A DNA stretch of 64,000 nt, taken from positions 3,658,001 to 3,722,000 of the forward strand of contig OY744465.1 in NCBI GenBank assembly GCA_963556145.1, in the 5' to 3' direction. The stretch is from Hygrocybe punicea (Eukaryota; Basidiomycota; Agaricomycetes; Agaricales; Hygrophoraceae). The position numbers and the translations under genes are program-made. Shown here piece after piece: positions 23,485 through 36,200 of the stretch (positions are counted from its first letter, which is position 1; every line of letters begins with the position of its first letter). The notes below the pieces were generated by a model, which was not told where the DNA came from, ran no database searches, and was given only the letters and a program-made list of their open reading frames with translations.

Positions 23485-24828
23485 ATGTCACGGATACGAG
23501 AAGTATGGGCTCCAACTCTAGAAGCCGAAATGCGGAATATTCGCGATCTCATTGAGAAATACCCTTACATCGCAATGGTCTGCGTTATCGTGCTATTCCA
23601 AATTCAACAACTTACGACGATTTTAGGATACAGAGTTCCCTGGAGTTGTGGCACGACCAATTGGAACATTCAAGACGTCCTCAGACTACCACTACCAAAC
23701 CATGCGTTGTAATGTTGACCTCCTAAAAATCATCCAAGTGGGTATCACACTGGCAGACGAGGATGGAAACTATCCACAAGATATTTCGACCTGGCAGTTT
23801 AATTTCCGTTTCAGCATCAAGTATGTTTGTTTATATATCTGGTTCGTGCTGTGGGACACTGCTGAAGCAAGAAACCCACTCATAGTGACGATATGTACGC
23901 ACCGGAGTCCATTGAACTGTTACAAAAATCGGGTATCGACTTCCAGCAACACGAAGACTTTGGAATATGGCCAAACGACTTTGCAGAATTGATGATTACT
24001 TCAGGGTTGGTTTTGACACCTGAGACCAAGTGGATATCATTTCATAGGTGAGCTGACGATATTCATCAAGACTTGTTCCCCCAGTTCGGCACCTCCACCA
24101 CTCTTCCATCCCAAAAGCTATGCCTTGGACCCAGCACCTTCGTACAGCATCTAACTGACATTGAGTAATTCAGTGGTTATGATTTTGGCTATTTTGTCAA
24201 GCTGCTCACCGCAATTTCCTTGCCAACAACCGAAGAAACCTTCTTCGACCTTCTTCGAACATGGTTTCCTAGTGTCTACGATATCAAATTTATGATGCGC
24301 GCTTCGAAAGTGTTGAAAGGTGGACTACAGGATGTAGCCGATGACTTGGGGGTGAGCTCCTTCGTTCTCTGCTGGAAAATCTATCGAACTTAACATCACC
24401 AATGCTCGCAGGTTATGCGGATAGGGTCATCACATCAGGCTGGCTCAGACTCCCTTCTCACCGCTTCGACTTTCTTCAAAATGCGAGAACTTTACTTCAA
24501 CGATCAGATCGACGACGGAGAATACAACGGGAAGTTGTATGGTCTTGGTCAGACATTCTCGAACTCAAATGGAATGGTGGATCCCGGTCGGGGGGGTGCC
24601 ACTATTGCGGAGCGAGAGGACAGAGGGTCGACAAGAGATACTCATAATCAGACTCCGGGCCCAGGCGTGTCAGGCAATGTACCTAATCAAAATGTTCCAT
24701 TGGGCCTAGGACCTTTACCGACGCCAGCACTTGGCGGTACGATGGCTACTCCACTGACCTCAGCGACACCATACTCAATAGGAGCGAATGGGTACATGAG
24801 AACAACAATGGTAGGCGGGGGTCGCTAG
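23485..24828 (+). CDS. CAF1: CCR4-NOT deadenylase subunit CAF1/POP2
   Basis: Exons 23485-23577, 23627-23820, 23886-24047, 24174-24351, 24412-24828; 347 aa. The start at MSRIREVW matches the family. DEDD nuclease motifs are in order: DTEFPG (Asp32, Glu34), then SGYDFGYFVKLL, then SSHQAGSDSLLTA. The protein removes poly(A) tails from mRNA as part of the CCR4-NOT complex. The conserved core is followed by about 80 residues of Gly/Pro/Asn-rich low-complexity tail (PGPGVSGNVPNQN) that is not in the yeast or animal core and may be disordered. All acidic catalytic residues are present. Confidence 0.96.
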
Positions 24829-26971
24829 TTATGTTTTCGATTTTGCTCTGTCGATCGAATAGTAATTTGTAATTTGTACCAGGGGATAATAGTAAGCCAA
24901 GTGTATCAAACAAATCGTTGCATTGAGAACATTGACCTTACGATGAAGAAAACAACTCTCTTGAAACCCCAAAAAAGTGGGTGCTTTTGTGTCAGACAAG
25001 TCAAGTTGTTGTCAATGTTCAGCAATGACTTCAAGTAGTGCGTGTCGAAACTCATGCACTGATTCGGAATTTTTGATGAGAAATAGACTCGTGCGACCGG
25101 GTCAATGCCAAAAGACGAGCAGGGATGTCGAGCTATTGCTCAGTAGAGTCGGCAATGCCAGCGGAACTTTACTGACAGCATGTGCAACTGTCTTGTCTTT
25201 CATAAAATCGTCATGCAGTCATCCATCGCAAGAGAGCTCTCCCCAGCCGTATTTAACATACCGCATGGCTGGATTTCTCTCTACGTGGAACTGCAATGAC
25301 GATGCCAACGAAGGACAGAAGTGCGTATGCTGATTTCCGGAATCCGAACTTTGGCACGGCGACTCGGATTGAAGGACATACCACATTTCGACCCCTTGTC
25401 GTATCTCGTGGGCCATATTTCGTTACAAATTTGCGGAGGTTTTGAGAGTATTGAAGAACGTTGCGAAGAACGCTGCGATAGAGGTCGGGGGGAGCCTTTC
25501 TAGTTGAGGGGAGGTTCCTTCCGAGTCAGGCGAGCTAACTTATATGGTTTATTTTCTTTGACGTTGCTTTGACAGGCCCCCCTGGAGCTTGTCATTTCAC
25601 TTTATGCCTGGTGCTCCGGTGGATTTGTCTTGGAGTGACGTGGTGGAGTAGTCATGCTTTCTCATGGCTTTTCTTTACTGACTGAGTTGCAGGATTGATA
25701 GGACCCATCAACGGGTTTTGGAATCGTGACGCCGTGTGCCACATATCGTCTGACCTGAATGGACCAAACCCGCTGGTCAGTATATTTGCGTATGCGAGAT
25801 ACGCCGAAACTTTGGAAACGCAAGAAGCCGCTTACCATTTGCAATTGGATCTGCCTGGGTGACTCTTTTACCCGTATAGGAATCCCATTGCTTATCTTGA
25901 CGTATTTTGCAATGTTGCTGCCACTCGTAATTGGTTCACAGCGGTTTGATACCGTCTTCATCTCCCGCCAATGGTCTTGGCGAATTTGCTCGGTCATAAT
26001 CAGTGACGGGATAGGAAAGTGGAACCTATATGTTCACCCTTGGCTAATAATATCGAGAAGATGATCATTTTGACAGACACGGCCGCTCTCCGGCCGCTCC
26101 CCTCGCGTGAATCTTCGGGGTCTCTAATGCAGTCTAGATTGATGTCTTCTGGAAAAATCTGACAGTACTAACAATCTTGATTTTTCTCATGCGGCTAGTT
26201 CGTATTGGACTTAGGACAAAACATTCAGAGAATACTTGGGAAAGCAATATCTGTCGTAATCTGTGTGATGGACCTGGTATCCTTGGCAGAAGGGCAGCTT
26301 GTGAATCAACCCGGTGACCAGGTTTGCAGAAATGACACAGTTTTCCACATAACTGCGAACGTTCATGCAGTGAGAATAATAATTACTGGATCTTGAGGAG
26401 GAGGTTACTATCATTCCGGAAATATTTCAAGAGTCAAACTAGTCAAAGATCGAAGACTCAACGGGATTTCATTTCTTCAAAACATCGACAAAACTATAAT
26501 GAGGGTCGCCAAGCGTCGCCGAATGCTGATGGGTCCATTGATTCTTTGTGGTTTACGGCCGGAAATCTCCGGTAATGTAGAAGTATCGCGGCTGCCGATT
26601 TCAAACTTTTTCAACCCATCAGCTCGTAGAGACAATATGTTTCCAACCCTTTCATAAGCATCCATAACCCACTTTCGTCACAACCATAATAAATTAACGA
26701 GGCTTGTGACACGACAAGTTTGATCGAAGAATGTGGCGCGAAGGTTCGCGGTATCGCTTAGCGTACCTGGATCGAAAGCATGATCACCGTACAACATGCC
26801 GCCGTTCCAATGTCAATTGTAAGGAACGGACATAAGGAATCGAGCACATGCAAACGTCGTAAGTGGTGCAATTGCTTACCGACCATAGATAAGATTGCGC
26901 AATTACATCATGAGGCTGACAGGAAAGTGGAAAACAGACATTCCATCATCGTGTCAATTTCACCTAGAACA
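24829..26971. other. Unassigned 2.1 kb region with gene-like fragments
   Basis: I could not assemble a gene here. On the minus strand a frame from 25997 reaches a strong donor (gtaagc near 25850), and a possible following exon (from about 25756) continues to a stop near 25655. Another minus frame, 26665-26477, begins with an ATG and is open for 62 codons. On the plus strand there are frames at 24977-25333, 25321-25503 and 26205-26396. None shows a domain I recognise. It could be a fast-evolving spliced gene or degraded sequence. Confidence 0.35.
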
Positions 26972-29900
26972 CTAGATCAGTATTATCGGGGACATCATGT
27001 CGAATGAGCATACATAATTGCTTGGAAAAATCCCTGTTTGACCACTCGTGTTGATTCCTGCCAAATAAGATCGCACAATGTACGTATGGTGGGTTGACCA
27101 GAAATACTTACCTTCCCACCAGCCGTCGCCGTAATTCTGCCCTCCTGTTCGACCTCCAGTCAATTCGATTAATTCACCTTGACTGACACTAAGCTCATCT
27201 GGCCCTTGGGCCTGGTAATCATAATTTCCCCGCACTGTCCAGATAGTCGGTTACTTCGAGCAAAGCAAAATGATGTAGACTTGCCGAATTGTCCAGAGCC
27301 TTGTGGAATGGTGATTGATTCCCGAATGTCGGCAGTGTCCACAATTTGGACGTAAGATGCTGGAACCAAGCCTTTCCCGCCGCGGTCGTCTGCGACTTTG
27401 ATCCAACCAGAACCGTCTTCCTCTTCTAGGATGTGAACAAAGATACCTTCTGGAGAGTGTATGTTAGGATGAATTTTACGAATACAAAGTCAATTCTCAT
27501 CCTTTACCAGAAACGTCAAGCTCAAACTCAGATGTAGCTGGAAAATCAAAAAGCACACGAGCTAAGGGATATGATTTTTCATCGTGGTGGGCAGGTTGAA
27601 CAAAGGACGAGGGCGTTACGGGGGTGTTGGAAATCGGTGACTTTGAGGAATCTACGGATGCGAATCAAGACTGGTTTGTTCGTGATAAACGGGCGACATT
27701 ACAACTTGTATTGACCCTGGTTGTCATTCGCGAAACTGACGTTAATGCCGCACGACTTTGAGCACCAGTGCACTCTGCAGGGACCTGCAAAAGTGGTATG
27801 AGTTATAAGGATGATGGCCATGACGTTTAATTTACCTTGAGTTCGCACTTGGAATGCACGGACATGCCACAGAGCTTGCATGTCTTGCCCTGCTTACTCA
27901 ATCCCCAAATGGATGACTGGGAGTGAGATTTAGCTTCTTAACGCTAAGGAATGTGTGAACTCGAGTCAAGAGCACCTTGCAGTATCCGCAGTTCGCCGGA
28001 ATCGAGAAGGAAGAGCTCTTGAATGAATGGGGCCGTTGCTCACCCTCGTCATCTGAAAAGCTTGAATTCAATGACCAATGAATTTGAGACGAACTGTGAC
28101 CGACCTCCAAGAGTGGAGGTGATTTTCTCTATCTCAGCGGCGAGGATGCAAGCCGAGTTCCCATAAAAAGTTAACTGTTGTTTAGCGTCCAGAAAATCCT
28201 ATTCGGCGGACGTTGTCGTCACACTGGGCGAGACGGGTGGCAGTCTCAAAAAGACTCACATCAGAAATCTCATCGATATCTCCAATGGATCGATCCGTTG
28301 TGCCGGGATCAACAAATTTTGAGAACTTCTCCATTTCTTGACCTGAAAATCCACCATCAGTACCGATAAACGTTAGAAGTTGTGCTTGTTTACGTTTGGC
28401 ATCTATTAACGGATTCAACTCTTGCATTTTCGCGCGACACCGGCTAAGCTTGTTTTGGAGAAATACCTTAGGCTCGGGCTCCATGTTCATCTCTTCCTAT
28501 CCGCGAAGCTCAGCGCCATGAATTAAATCATGAGAAAGAATTGACCGTATCGTAATGAGTTGTACATGGCTCAAAGGTCCAGTCACCGGGAGCTACGAAG
28601 GGCCGGATATTGTAATTGATGTAAAGAACTTGGTCTTTCAACGGGTCAACGTCTCCAAGTGCTATCTCTACCACGGCTAAACGTCCCTTCAGGGTATCTA
28701 GATGGCTGATTTGGAGTACTTGAGCGCGAAGCAATATATTCGTGAATCTCTTCACAAGATTCGTCTGGAGAAATTCTACCCAAGGAGAATTTATAAGCCG
28801 CCATAGAAGATCCTGTGAATCATACGCACGAAATGTCTGAGAAGGCGATTCGTATCAAATCCAAATGCCTTTGGTAAAATTCATGCTTTAAAGCTCACAT
28901 TCTCGACTTCCGGAAGATCTTCGTTGTAAAATTTTGTTTTGACCTTATTGGCAATGGCAGTGGAGATCAAATAAACACTAGGTCATCCGTTAGTAAGCAA
29001 CTTTTGCGGTGTCAATATCGCACTTTTTACTGTTGTGCATGTCATTACGTTGCTGGTCGTACTGCTTCGCAGCACGATCAGCATGACGATCATCGCGAGC
29101 ACGGCCCTGCCGTGTTTGATCATTCAGTGTGAATCTTGTGGAACGAGAAAAAAAAAACGGACCTGCTTCTGACGATGCGTCTCCACCTCCAGACATTCCT
29201 CACCATACTGATTCACCACTGTCAAACACGCACGCAAAAGAATGGAAATTAGCTCTCAACTTTTTGTTTGCTCTAAAGAATCAGATTCAAGCAGCGCATG
29301 ACAGTGACATCAAGCATTCCTAACCTTGAGGTGTTCGGAATACACCCTGTCCCTATCGGACAGGAGCTTGTGAAAGAACTGGACTTGCTGGCAAGTCGCG
29401 AAGATCTGAGATAATAATATGATAGATAGATGTGAAGTAACATGGCCTACTTTCTTCTTCATCTCCTCATTCTTTTGTTCCAGAGCCTTTAATACATCGA
29501 CGACTTGAGTGTTAAGAGCGTCAGAAATGCGAACATGGTCTTGGGCGGCATTGGCTGTAGATGTGATAATCCCAGTATACGCCTTATTCAGGGTACTTGT
29601 GACCTGCGTCAGTCAGCAACAATAACCAGCGAACCAAGGGTGCTGACCTTTCCTCTAGGACACGTTCATCCCATGATTTTGCAGGATCGTCGCCGATAAT
29701 GAAAGACATTTCCATCTTACTTTTCTTCTCAGCCGCCTTCTTTGTTAGAGCCTGCAATTTTGCTGCATATTCTCGCTCCAAGGCAACTCGTTCCTTGTAC
29801 AATTCTCGGACCTGGTACGTTCCCGGTATGTTGCAAATGAGTACGCGAGAGAATAAGAGCACATACATCAATAACAAGCCCAAGGTGCGCGTCGAAGACG

Positions 29901-30012
29901 TTTCCTAAACGATCGACTTGGTCCTGAGAACATTCAAGTTAATTTTTGGCTAATCGTACAAGGGGTTTGGTTATACGGGGAGGCTGTCGCCGTAGGTTTG
30001 ACCTCCGGACAT
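26972..30012 (-). CDS. BZZ1: F-BAR / C1 / SH3-SH3 protein, BZZ1-type
   Basis: Eighteen exons (minus) from ATG 30012 to 26972; 690 aa, every junction in phase. Exon 1 is 36 nt. Residues 1 to about 260 form an F-BAR domain (DQVDRLGNVFDAHLGLV, VRELYKERVALEREYAAKL). A coiled segment leads to a C1-type zinc finger at about 446-500 (HSFKSSSFSIPANCGYCK, CKLCGMSVHSKC). Two SH3 domains follow: YPLARVLFDFPATSEFELDV at about 545-605 and VRGNYDYQAQGPDELSVSQGE near the C-terminus with GIFPSNYV. Bzz1-like proteins sit on curved plasma membrane and activate WASP/Arp2/3 actin assembly during endocytosis. The intron starting at 27284 is GC-AG. A 5'-UTR intron is likely upstream of the ATG (30109 region). Confidence 0.93.
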
Positions 30013-31263
30013 GACGTGACGGTGAAATGTGCGTTGCTTGGTGTGATCTGTCGAACGAACGCAGCGGTTTAATCAAAGCCTGAGCCAGGGGTACATTTGC
30101 CAATACTCACGTCACAAACGACCCGAAGAGGCGATTTGCCTCTTCAGAGGATGAGCGCTGATGGACAATATTAATGTCTGCCGACCTAAGAGGGGGTACG
30201 GACAACGGAGAAGCACGAAAGGCTACTCTACAGAAGGTCCTCTTTACGTTCGACTACAAAAGTGTGAATTTGGTCCGAGGCCCTATAGCCAGGACCCCCG
30301 AATATAAGTGGCGATGCCGCGCGGCATCCGGACCAAAACTGAGAACAAAAGTTTGCTTTTCTGAAAAATGCCACCGTATATATCCGACCAGAATTTCGTA
30401 AAATCGTCGAAGCCTCTTATCCGGACCATTTTGAGCAAATTTGAAAATTTTTATCCGGACCGAAATGCCCCCTAGCCCTGATGGCAAAACTGGCACACTA
30501 CTGTGCCCCCTGGGAACAACGCGACAATACGTCCCACAGAATTCTGCTGCACGCAACCCGCGGTCGGCCAAATTTCTTTGGGAGTTATAATGTCACCGCA
30601 GCAATGCATACCAAAACCTCGTTGGCGGAAGGCTACCGAAGAAGAGTTTACCGTTAATGCCGACGTCATATACGCGCATCCGCGTCTGGTTGAAGCGAAT
30701 CCACCAGTAGCGCTGTGAATATCCGAATATCAAAGGTGTCCAATTATGAAGCTAATATTGCTCCAACAGGTTGCTCGGCCGGCAACGTCCGATGCTGCTC
30801 TTGGTGTTGCGCCCAGCTCGAAGTCGTCCGTAACCTCGATATACATTTGCTGACTGACCCTCACAGGTGTCGGTGGTCACTGTGGTTCATAGGTTTGGCT
30901 AAGCTCCCGGCCCCGAATTTGTCGATCCCCAGCGGGGGAAGACCAGCCTACAGTTGTTCCTGGGTTCCTTGTCCTCCCCGCCGCCACCCCAGCACGAACA
31001 CAACACGAACACAACACGACCTTTTTATTTGTCCCATGAACCCTAAAACGCTGCGTATCCCGGCAATGCATATTTCCTTTTGCGGTACGAACCTCTGTGT
31101 TCCTAAAGATGCACCACTAGTCGGCATTCTCGTTGCCCTTGACGCATGTGGAACCGCGAGCATCCGAGGGAAACGTGTAACGTAGGGCCATCGAGGTATA
31201 AATGGCCATGCAAATTATTCCTCACGCAATCGGTCTCTGAGTGCGACTGGTTAATATCATCTC
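30013..31263. other. Intergenic, no gene recognised
   Basis: About 1.25 kb. It has three scattered copies of atccggacc near 30325-30460 and a short tandem repeat (acgaacacaac, two copies, near 30993-31017). No coding signal is convincing. The right part is the promoter of the RlpA-like gene. Confidence 0.45.
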
Positions 31264-31856
31264 ATGTCTTGCTCTTTTTTGCTCCTTACAATCCTTGCCG
31301 CCGTCGTTGTTGGCTTTGCTTCTCCATTACCTCTGAATTCTACCACGCTGCTCGAACCGAGAACAACCCATACCGGTGACGTACGTTTGGTTCGTCCCTT
31401 CTCTGAAATATTGAAGCTGATGACTCTGGTCCTCCAAGGGTACTTGGTTTAATGTTGGTGAAGGAAACTGTGGTTATCACAATGTCGATAGCGATAAGAT
31501 AGTAGCTCTCTCGGTTGGCCTGTACCAGACTGGTGGCAACTGTGGACAAGTAAGTACACGTCCTCTTCTCTCTGCATTAATGACAAAGCCATCAATATTA
31601 TTTCTTCTTCAGTGGGTTCTTATCACCAACACCGCAAATGGACACACTGTATATGCCAAGACACGCGATAGTTGTGTCGGTTGTAAATACTATGACCTTG
31701 GCAAGTCTTCTTCGGATCCAACGTGGCACCAGGCTCTGATAAAACGTTCTCCATCCACTAGATATGTCGCCCAGTGCATTTCAGGCACTGGCCCCCCTTA
31801 ACATGGGCAGGATTAAGATCTCTTGGCACTTCATGGAGAAGGGCTGGTCACCGTGA
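31264..31856 (+). CDS. Small secreted RlpA/expansin-like (DPBB) protein
   Basis: Exons 31264-31380, 31439-31549, 31613-31700, 31762-31856; 136 aa. It opens with a signal peptide (MSCSFLLLTILAAVVVGFAS) and continues with the double-psi beta-barrel pattern GTWFNVGEGNCGYHN, VALSVGLYQTGGNCGQ, VYAKTRDSCVGCKYYDLDMS and ISWHFMEKGWSP at the very end. Single-domain RlpA-like proteins of basidiomycetes are secreted and often induced on plant material or under stress; the biochemical role is unclear. The last intron begins at 31701 with GC (G|GCAAGT) and was needed to reach the conserved WHF ending; reading through instead gives an atypical tail and an earlier stop. Confidence 0.9.
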
Positions 31857-32210
31857 TACTTTCTTTCATGTTCACAACCCCATCCACTCCCTTCTTCGTT
31901 TCTCAATTTTATGTTTTGAGTATACACTGTTGATGATTAGAAGACTTTCACGAAGGGAAATGTTTAGGAATTTTTTATCATTTGTATTGGTCTGATCCAG
32001 CTTGGTCACGATATCACGATATTTTGTTCTATCAGATAACTCAGGAGAATTCGCAGTGACAACAATAGCATATATATATTTGAAGAATATAAATCTTTTG
32101 AAGGATTCAATTGTACATTGGCGGTATCATGAAGAGTGTCATTATGTGGGTACAAATGCGAAATGTCCAAAAGCATCAATCAGTTGAGTAAAACTTCACC
32201 AAGTGAGATG

Positions 32211-33106
32211 TTAGAAAAAATCCCATAGAATCAAAAAGGTAACTCCAATGACGTAGTGTCGCAGCGAGGATAGACTTTGCATACTCCACAAACACCCGCT
32301 AGTAGAGGCCTGAGATGAAGGCCCAATTACAGTCGATGTTGGGGAGGATGTGATTGACACTGTGGCTGATGTAGGAATTGTGGTCGATGTAGGAATCAAG
32401 GGTTGTGCAGTTGTTGGCAGTGACGACGCGACCGTGGAATTGACGGCCATGGAAGACACCACAGTGGAGGCAATGTCGGATATACTTTCACTGAGAGAAG
32501 AAGTCGTGGTGGTCGTGGTGGTCGTGTCGATAATGGCAGTGGTGGATGAAGAAACACCCTGTATTGTAAATTGCGGACTAGCGTTTCCGGAGTCACCAAA
32601 AACTTCGAAGAGAGGTCAGAGTGGCAAACCAGGCCAACATGGTCGACAAACTCACCGACGATGATGTAGTCATTCCTTGTTGGGACATCAGGAACAGTAA
32701 TTTGGACTTGGGCGTCTGTAAGTTTGAAGTTGGCCGCAAGTGGGTGATCTGAGGTTCAAAAGGAGAAGTAAGCCCTTCGTCAATGAAAGAAACCTACAAC
32801 AATAAGTTAAAAACTTGCCTAGCATCAAATTTTCGCTGTCGTTGGTTTGAAAACCTAGCACCACCTTTCCCAAATTCGTCAAATTGGCCGGAAGAAAGGA
32901 GACGTCCCTGTTCAAGATAAGGTGGAATTCGTGTATTTCACTCAGAAGGGGATTTACCACGTTACTGTCCGAGTTTCACCAACATTCCACACAGTGTGTG
33001 CATCGGGACTTGTGACAGGAGGATCATACACGTCCCGGACTGTCAATGGAATCGCCTGAACCGTGGAAACAAGTAGGGAGACAAGGAAAGTCGTAAAGCA
33101 TAACAT
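32211..33106 (-). CDS. KNH/Kre9-like secreted protein with Ser/Thr stalk, probable GPI anchor
   Basis: Exons (minus) 33106-32958, 32907-32819, 32748-32656, 32602-32211; 240 aa. A signal peptide (MLCFTTFLVSLLVSTVQA) is followed by one KNH-like beta-sandwich: VRDVYDPPVTSPDAHTVW, VTWDVSFLPANLTN, DHPLAANFKLTDAQVQITVP, then VVFGDSGNASPQFTI. A long Thr/Ser-rich stalk follows, and the C-terminus is hydrophobic (HYVIGVTFLILWDFF), as in GPI-anchored wall proteins. The family is linked to beta-1,6-glucan assembly in yeast, but the mushroom members are many and mostly uncharacterised. The second intron starts at 32818 with GC (G|GCAAGT). It is one of three related genes in this window (see 36444 and 50147). 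Confidence 0.88.
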
Positions 33107-33262
33107 CGTTAGCTGGAATCGTCAATGGGGTTGATGTGGGAGAACAAAGGAGTCTCAACGCTAGCCAGCGCAATCACTCATATATATTGAATAGAAGCGT
33201 GCGAAATTGTGAAATGTGATCGGTTGAATAAATGCACGTGATATCAATATCCGCAAGTTGTA

Positions 33263-36200
33263 AGATAGAGGTCATCCAAACTCAGCTAACTCAAACACCG
33301 CTCTGGAAAATGAACACAGCATAACACACTGACCTCTAATAAGAAATGTGAAACCATAGATTTATTCCTGACATGTCATTCTATAATTCTACGGTTTCAA
33401 TTTTCAAAATTATGGTCTCAATGTCCAACTCGACATCAAAAAAACAATTTTTTTGTAAATTGTTCTCTAAGACATTTACAAGCGATTTAACAATAGAAAA
33501 AAAAATTGCGTTGGAATATTGGCCACGTTCGGAATAATCCGAAGGAGTTTGAAACTCCGCTTGGTGGGGGGGGGTTGAGGCGCATTGAGGACGGTGTGTG
33601 GTCAAAACAGGTCCAACTGACTCACCATGGCACCAAGGAAGCTTGGGGCAAAGAAACGGATCATAAATCTGGGGAAATTTGCCCAAAAGGTGTGTAACTT
33701 CGGCCTATGCAACACAACTTGACTGAACCTTCACCAGAAAATCAGTCCAGATGTGCAAGAACAAATCACGGAACCTGAAAGCCTTTCCGACGATTCATTT
33801 TTACCTTCAAATTCATCCCTCGAAAGCCTGGACACTGCAGGATCCGTATCTTCCAGCTCTGTGGACGATGTGGAAGTCCGAAATGAAGCTGAGCTCATTG
33901 TCTTTAGTGCACGGCTCCAGGAATCCTTCGACAACTTCCTTGAAGGCTCTAAAATCCCAGTGAGGTCGTGGCATTATAATAAAATGCAACCTGCCAAACG
34001 AACCATAAGAAGGCACCAACAAAGGACAAGGGAACAGACCAAGAACCTCTGAGTTTTGGGTTTCCCCGACATAGGCCGCTGGTTTTTGAAGATGGGAAGT
34101 TCAAAGCTTGCTCATGGGCAAGCAAATTCGGAGTTGAGGCCTGTGTCAGATACCACAATGTTCTGCTCAGTTGCAGAGCGAGAGGAGGAAGAGGAGGAGG
34201 CAGATATGCAAACCTGTGCACCAATACAAGAGGATGAGCGCGAAGTCGAAGAAGAGAGCGGAAGTGAGATTGATGGTGAATGCGACAGTGGGGACAGTAT
34301 CGTGCAAAACGTGGGTGACGAATCTGAAAATGCTGCAGGCGTGAACGCCGCCACAGGCAGGCATGCTAGACCACCAAAACGGGACTCAAATGAAGTGCAA
34401 GACGCGATGTTAGCACTACAAAAACGGATGAAGGACAAACGTCTGGACTTTGTCTTGCGGGGTCGCATAACGGCAATGCTTGCAATGCTTTGGCTCTACA
34501 TGGCGGGCAATGGTTGGCTCGAATCTTCATGTCTTGCAGCTATTAGCGCAGGAAAGGGAAACGGACTTGCACGATCATTGCGCAAGTGGCTCTGGGACTT
34601 CCTTGAGGACCTGGACGACCTGCCTCTCAGTTTCTATGGCCTCCACAACAAGTCCAAGCTTGATGATGAAGATATCTCACAGGAAATCCAACTGCACCTT
34701 CAATCCTGAGGCAAATATATCTCTGCGATGGACGTCGTGCGCTATCTGAAGGACCCTGAAGTGTTGGCCAGATTCAAGATGAAAAAAACGCCGAGCGAAC
34801 GCACGGCCCGTCGTTGGCTCGCGAGGATGCGATTCCGCTATGGAGAGCCGGTGAATGGCATGTATGTCGATGGCCATGAACGTCCGGATGTCGTTGAATA
34901 CCGCCAACAAGTCTTCCTGCTGCTTTGGACTGCACTGGAAGAGCGGATGGTGAAGTGGTCAAGAGATGGGATATCAGAATTTCCCCAGTTAAGACATTTT
35001 CCCACTGCGAAACGGGTCGTTTTGATTACTCACGATGAGTCCACATTTTATGCAAACGATCGTCGCAAAAAACGTTGGATTCACGTGTCTGAGAAAGCAG
35101 AACCAGTGCGAAAGGGGGAGGGTGTTTCAATCATGGTGTCTGACTTCTGTTCTCCGGACCTTGGCTGGCTGAAGTCAAAAGATGGGTTCGTACTATTCCC
35201 TTTCTTCAGTCATAGTGCAGGGTGCATTAATTTGCCAGCAGATCACGAGAGGCGAGGGTATATTTCAAGGCTGGCAAAAATCGTGACGGTTATTTCGATT
35301 GTGATGATCTTCTTAAACAAACAGAACTTGCTATTGAACTGTTTGAAGACCACTTTCCTGGCACAGCGACTGCTGCCTTTGGCTTTGACAATGCACCAGG
35401 TCATCAAAAACGTGCCGATGATGCACTTTCAGCACGCTACATGCCCAAGAATCCGAAAGTCTGGCTCGGAAAGAAAGGGAAATGTAGGATGCGCAATGGG
35501 AAGCTTCCGAATGGTGACGAGCAAGAGTTTTACTTTCCAGATGATCATCCAACAAACCCTGGGCACTTCAAAGGAATGAGTACCATCCTTGCTGAGCGCG
35601 GCTTCAAAGAGGAAGCTAAGCTTAAAGCACAGTGTCCAGATTTCAAATGTGCTGATCCAAAAGCAGGCTGTTGCTGCCGCCGCATCTTATTTAACCAGCC
35701 TGACTTCCAATCACAGAAGGCTGCATTGATAGAGCTTGTGGAGTCTCATGGCTACATTGCCTTTTTCTATGCCAAATTCCATTGCGAGACAAATTTCATC
35801 AAGCAGAATTGGGGAGCATCAAAGTATCAATACCGAATGCTTCCGCCAACTGAAAATGTTGAGCAGATGGAGAAGAATGTGAAGGAATGTTTGGATTCTA
35901 TACCTCTAATTCAAATGCGACGGTAAAATTTTCTATAATTTATCCTTATGTATGCCTTTGGCTCATACAAAGCATACAGATATGCCAATCGGTCTGCAAG
36001 ATTTATTGATACTTATAGGAAGGGGCTTGATGGTGAAATGGCCATTTGGGCAAACAAAAAATATCATGGTCATCGGGTCTTGCCTCAAACTATTATGGTT
36101 GAGCTTGAAGAGGTTGAAAGGGCCAAAAGAGAAGTTAAAAATTCGTAGATACAAGTCTTGAGCTAGCCGAAGACAAATGGAATTTTTTGCGTCCACCATT

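Noticed and set aside
25759..26064. Hydrophobic plus-strand frame as a membrane protein
   Set aside because: It is antisense to an equally open minus-strand frame, lacks a conserved motif and has no supported start or splice context.
30320..30460. Copies of atccggacc as a CRISPR-like or regulatory array
   Set aside because: Only three unevenly spaced 9-bp copies without constant spacers; CRISPR arrays are not expected in a fungal nuclear genome.
31701..31800. Read-through of the third RlpA-like exon to the stop at 31800
   Set aside because: It would lose the conserved ISWHFMEKGW ending, which a GC-AG intron restores in phase.
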